From an uncultured Bacillota bacterium (GTDB lineage: Bacteria > Bacillota_I > Bacilli_A > RFN20 > CAG-826), in the NCBI GenBank assembly GCA_946623775.1, contig CAMORJ010000067.1:1-7678 (forward strand): a stretch of DNA of 7,678 nucleotides. The letters are read 5' to 3'. Made by a program: the position numbers and the translations under genes. The notes beneath the pieces are model-generated. The model did not search any database. It was not told the DNA's origin and was given only the letters and a program-made list of their open reading frames with translations. This document shows, piece after piece, positions 6,396 to 7,678 of the stretch; positions within the stretch are counted from its first letter, which is position 1; each line of letters starts with the position of its first letter.

Positions 6396-6428
6396 AAAAA
6401 TAATCGACACACGGGTCGATTATTTTTT
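6396..6428. terminator. Bidirectional terminator between convergent genes
   Basis: AATAATCGAC (6399-6408) pairs perfectly with GTCGATTATT (6415-6424) across a 6-nt loop, and the flanking A run (6396-6400) and T run (6423-6428) extend the pairing to 13 bp. Read on either strand it gives a hairpin followed by a U tract. It follows the udk stop by 20 nt on the plus strand. On the minus strand the right arm contains the TAA stop (6420-6422) of the membrane protein gene. Confidence 0.9.
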
Positions 6429-7112
6429 CTCTATGATTGGATTTCCGAACTCATCGAGTTGGATAGGATTCGGATCGTAGTCGGATTTGGAATTTGTGAT
6501 TCCCAGCGCTACAAACGTCAGCAATGCGAACCTTGTGGAAGCATAGCCTCCCCAGAAGACTGGGTTGTGGCTTGCGCTGAAGGCGTCGAGCAATGAGAAG
6601 CGGCTCATCATTCCGAAGAAGGTGGCTGCCAGCCCAATGCCGAACATGACCCAATAGAGCAGATCGGCGTCGCCGTCCAGCGATTTCTTGACGAAGCAAT
6701 AGGCGCTTGCGGCGATCGCGAGGGCCCCGACGATGTAGAGAGCCATGGAGGCGATGGACCTTGTGAAGGTGCTGAGGTTATTCGCGGTCCAGACGATGCG
6801 GACGATGCTATGGGCGAACACCAACACGGTTCCGGCGATGGTCACGGCGATATGGCTGGATTTGGGTCGGAACAATAAGTCGAGCGCCAAGATGATGGCG
6901 AACCCCGCGAACACGAATCCCGAGATGATCGAGATGATGTTCTCTTTCGTGTAGATGAAGTCCAATGCTTCCTGCAATGGGGTCTCTTCATGCGTGTAGG
7001 GGTAGTGGTTCATCGGATTGATGCGAACATCGATGAACACAAGCGTGAAGATGAGGCCGAAGAAGACGATCAGAAGGGGGATAAGCGCTTTAGAAGTCCA
7101 TTTGAATTTCAT
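6420..7112 (-). CDS. Six-helix integral membrane protein of unknown function (230 aa)
   Basis: I do not recognise the family. Hydrophobic segments lie near residues 9-27, 58-80, 87-108, 119-141, 151-170 and 188-206. The basic N-terminus (MKFKWTSK) and the FRPKSSH and VKKS loops fit an arrangement with both ends in the cytoplasm. The 30-residue loop between helices 1 and 2 (histidine- and acid-containing, HYPYTHEE) and the SRFSLLDAFSASHNPVFWGG loop would face outward. The tail (about 207-230) is polar with DPNPIQLDEFGNP. There is no signal peptidase site, ATPase motif or cysteine pair. Its ATG overlaps the TGA of the peptide transporter ATPase gene (ATGA), with a strong AAAGGAGG (7122-7129) 9 nt upstream, so the two are translated together. 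It is not a standard Opp permease, which carries a recognisable EAA-type coupling loop. It may be an accessory membrane protein for the transporter or unrelated. Confidence 0.8.
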   Translation of the reverse strand: MKFKWTSKALIPLLIVFFGLIFTLVFIDVRINPMNHYPYTHEETPLQEALDFIYTKENIISIISGFVFAGFAIILALDLLFRPKSSHIAVTIAGTVLVFAHSIVRIVWTANNLSTFTRSIASMALYIVGALAIAASAYCFVKKSLDGDADLLYWVMFGIGLAATFFGMMSRFSLLDAFSASHNPVFWGGYASTRFALLTFVALGITNSKSDYDPNPIQLDEFGNPIIEKK

Positions 7113-7678
7113 TTCTTGGAGCCTCCTTTCTTATCGATGGCCGCGATCTCTTCTTGGTAGCGTGCCTCTTCTTCGTCGTTGCATAAGACGAAGTGGCCTG
7201 GAACGACTTCGCGGAAGGACGGAGCGCCGTCTTCATAGTGGTGCGCGGTCTTGGGATTGTAAGGGATGCGCACCCTGTTTTTTTCGGAAATCGGATCCGG
7301 CTTCGGGATGGCGGACAGAAGAGCTTTGGTATATGGATGCAGCGGATGGCGGAATAGCTCATCGGAGCTAGCGAGCTCAACCATGTTGCCGAAGTACATG
7401 ACGGCGATGCGGTCGCAGAAGTATTTGACGACCGAGAGGTCATGGGCGATGAAGAGCATCGAGAGGTTCATTCTCTCTTTGATTTCATTGAGAAGGTTGA
7501 GGATTTGCGCGCGAATCGAAACGTCGAGGGCGGAGATCGGCTCGTCGCAGATCAACAGCTTCGGATTCATGACGAGGGCGCGGGCGATGCCGATGCGCTG
7601 CCTTTGGCCGCCGGAGAATTCGTGGGGGTAGCGGGAGGCGTATTCGGGGATCAAACCAACTCTTGATAGGGCTTCGCA
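7109..7678 (-). CDS. oppF: Oligopeptide ABC transporter ATP-binding protein, OppF-like (C-terminal part)
   Basis: This is the C-terminal part of the ATPase subunit of an oligopeptide importer, and it runs off the right edge. An apparent start at 7654 is a TTG codon inside the conserved VGLIPEYASRYPHEFSGGQ stretch, not a real start, since the open frame continues to the window end. Visible are the ABC signature FSGGQRQR, the Walker B LLICDEP followed by the SALD D-loop, and the H-loop histidine in IAHDLS. Next is the oligopeptide-transporter C-terminal extension (ELFRHPLHPYTKALLSAIPKPDP). The tail has the APSFREVVPGHFVLC pattern of Opp/App-type F subunits. The Walker A region is outside the window. 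The final residues (IAAIDKKGGSKK) are lysine-rich. It overlaps the downstream membrane protein gene by 4 nt and is probably the last transporter gene of an opp operon that extends rightward. Confidence 0.92.
   Translation of the reverse strand, partial: CEALSRVGLIPEYASRYPHEFSGGQRQRIGIARALVMNPKLLICDEPISALDVSIRAQILNLLNEIKERMNLSMLFIAHDLSVVKYFCDRIAVMYFGNMVELASSDELFRHPLHPYTKALLSAIPKPDPISEKNRVRIPYNPKTAHHYEDGAPSFREVVPGHFVLCNDEEEARYQEEIAAIDKKGGSKK
7122..7129 (-). promoter_or_regulatory. Strong ribosome binding site inside oppF end
   Basis: On the minus strand AAAGGAGG lies 9 nt before the ATG at 7112-7110, within the last codons of the OppF-like gene. It fixes the start of the six-helix membrane protein. 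Confidence 0.8.

Noticed and set aside
7018..7443. Open frames of 117 codons on both strands near the OppF and membrane protein junction
   Set aside because: Both are shadows of the two minus-strand genes, which have clear motifs, an ATGA overlap and a strong ribosome binding site.

Overview
The window is about 7.7 kb of dense, protein-coding bacterial DNA with no tRNA, rRNA, CRISPR array or insertion sequence that I can see. It uses the standard bacterial code (TGG for Trp, TGA as a stop), mostly strong Shine-Dalgarno sites of the AAGGAGG type, and a roughly balanced base composition. The gene content points to an anaerobic member of the Bacillota, possibly an uncultivated gut Bacilli/Erysipelotrichia-like lineage: an Fe-S flavoprotein of the GltD/SfrB/NfnL type, a clostridial-style HypA, an M18 aminopeptidase, uridine kinase and an Opp/App-type peptide transporter ATPase. 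The taxonomic guess is inference from protein style only.

Region 1 (1-306) holds the last 70 codons of an unrecognised gene, then a 92-bp AT-rich spacer with a small palindrome and a good sigma-A-like promoter. The promoter's -10 box lies so close to the next ATG that the transcript could be leaderless. Region 2 (307-3745) is a likely three-gene operon: an unrecognised 93-aa beta-rich protein, a 918-aa multi-cluster Fe-S/FAD/NAD(P) oxidoreductase, and a HypA-type nickel/zinc metallochaperone. A GC-rich hairpin followed by a T-rich run ends it. No hydrogenase or urease structural genes are nearby.

Region 3 (3746-6428) is a second plus-strand operon: a flavin-reductase-like split-barrel protein, an M18 metalloaminopeptidase and uridine kinase. 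Gaps between its genes are 4-11 nt, and it ends at a near-perfect A/T-flanked hairpin that can work in both directions. Region 4 (6420-7678) lies on the minus strand and converges on that hairpin. It holds the C-terminal part of an oligopeptide transporter ATPase (OppF-like) and, overlapping it by 4 nt (ATGA), a six-helix membrane protein of unknown function.

The most interesting unit is region 2. It is a compact redox module in which a long electron-transfer flavoprotein with an extra cysteine-rich N-terminal domain is paired with an apparently orphan HypA and a tiny unknown protein. The peptide-import ATPase and aminopeptidase fit an organism that scavenges peptides, and uridine kinase fits nucleoside salvage.
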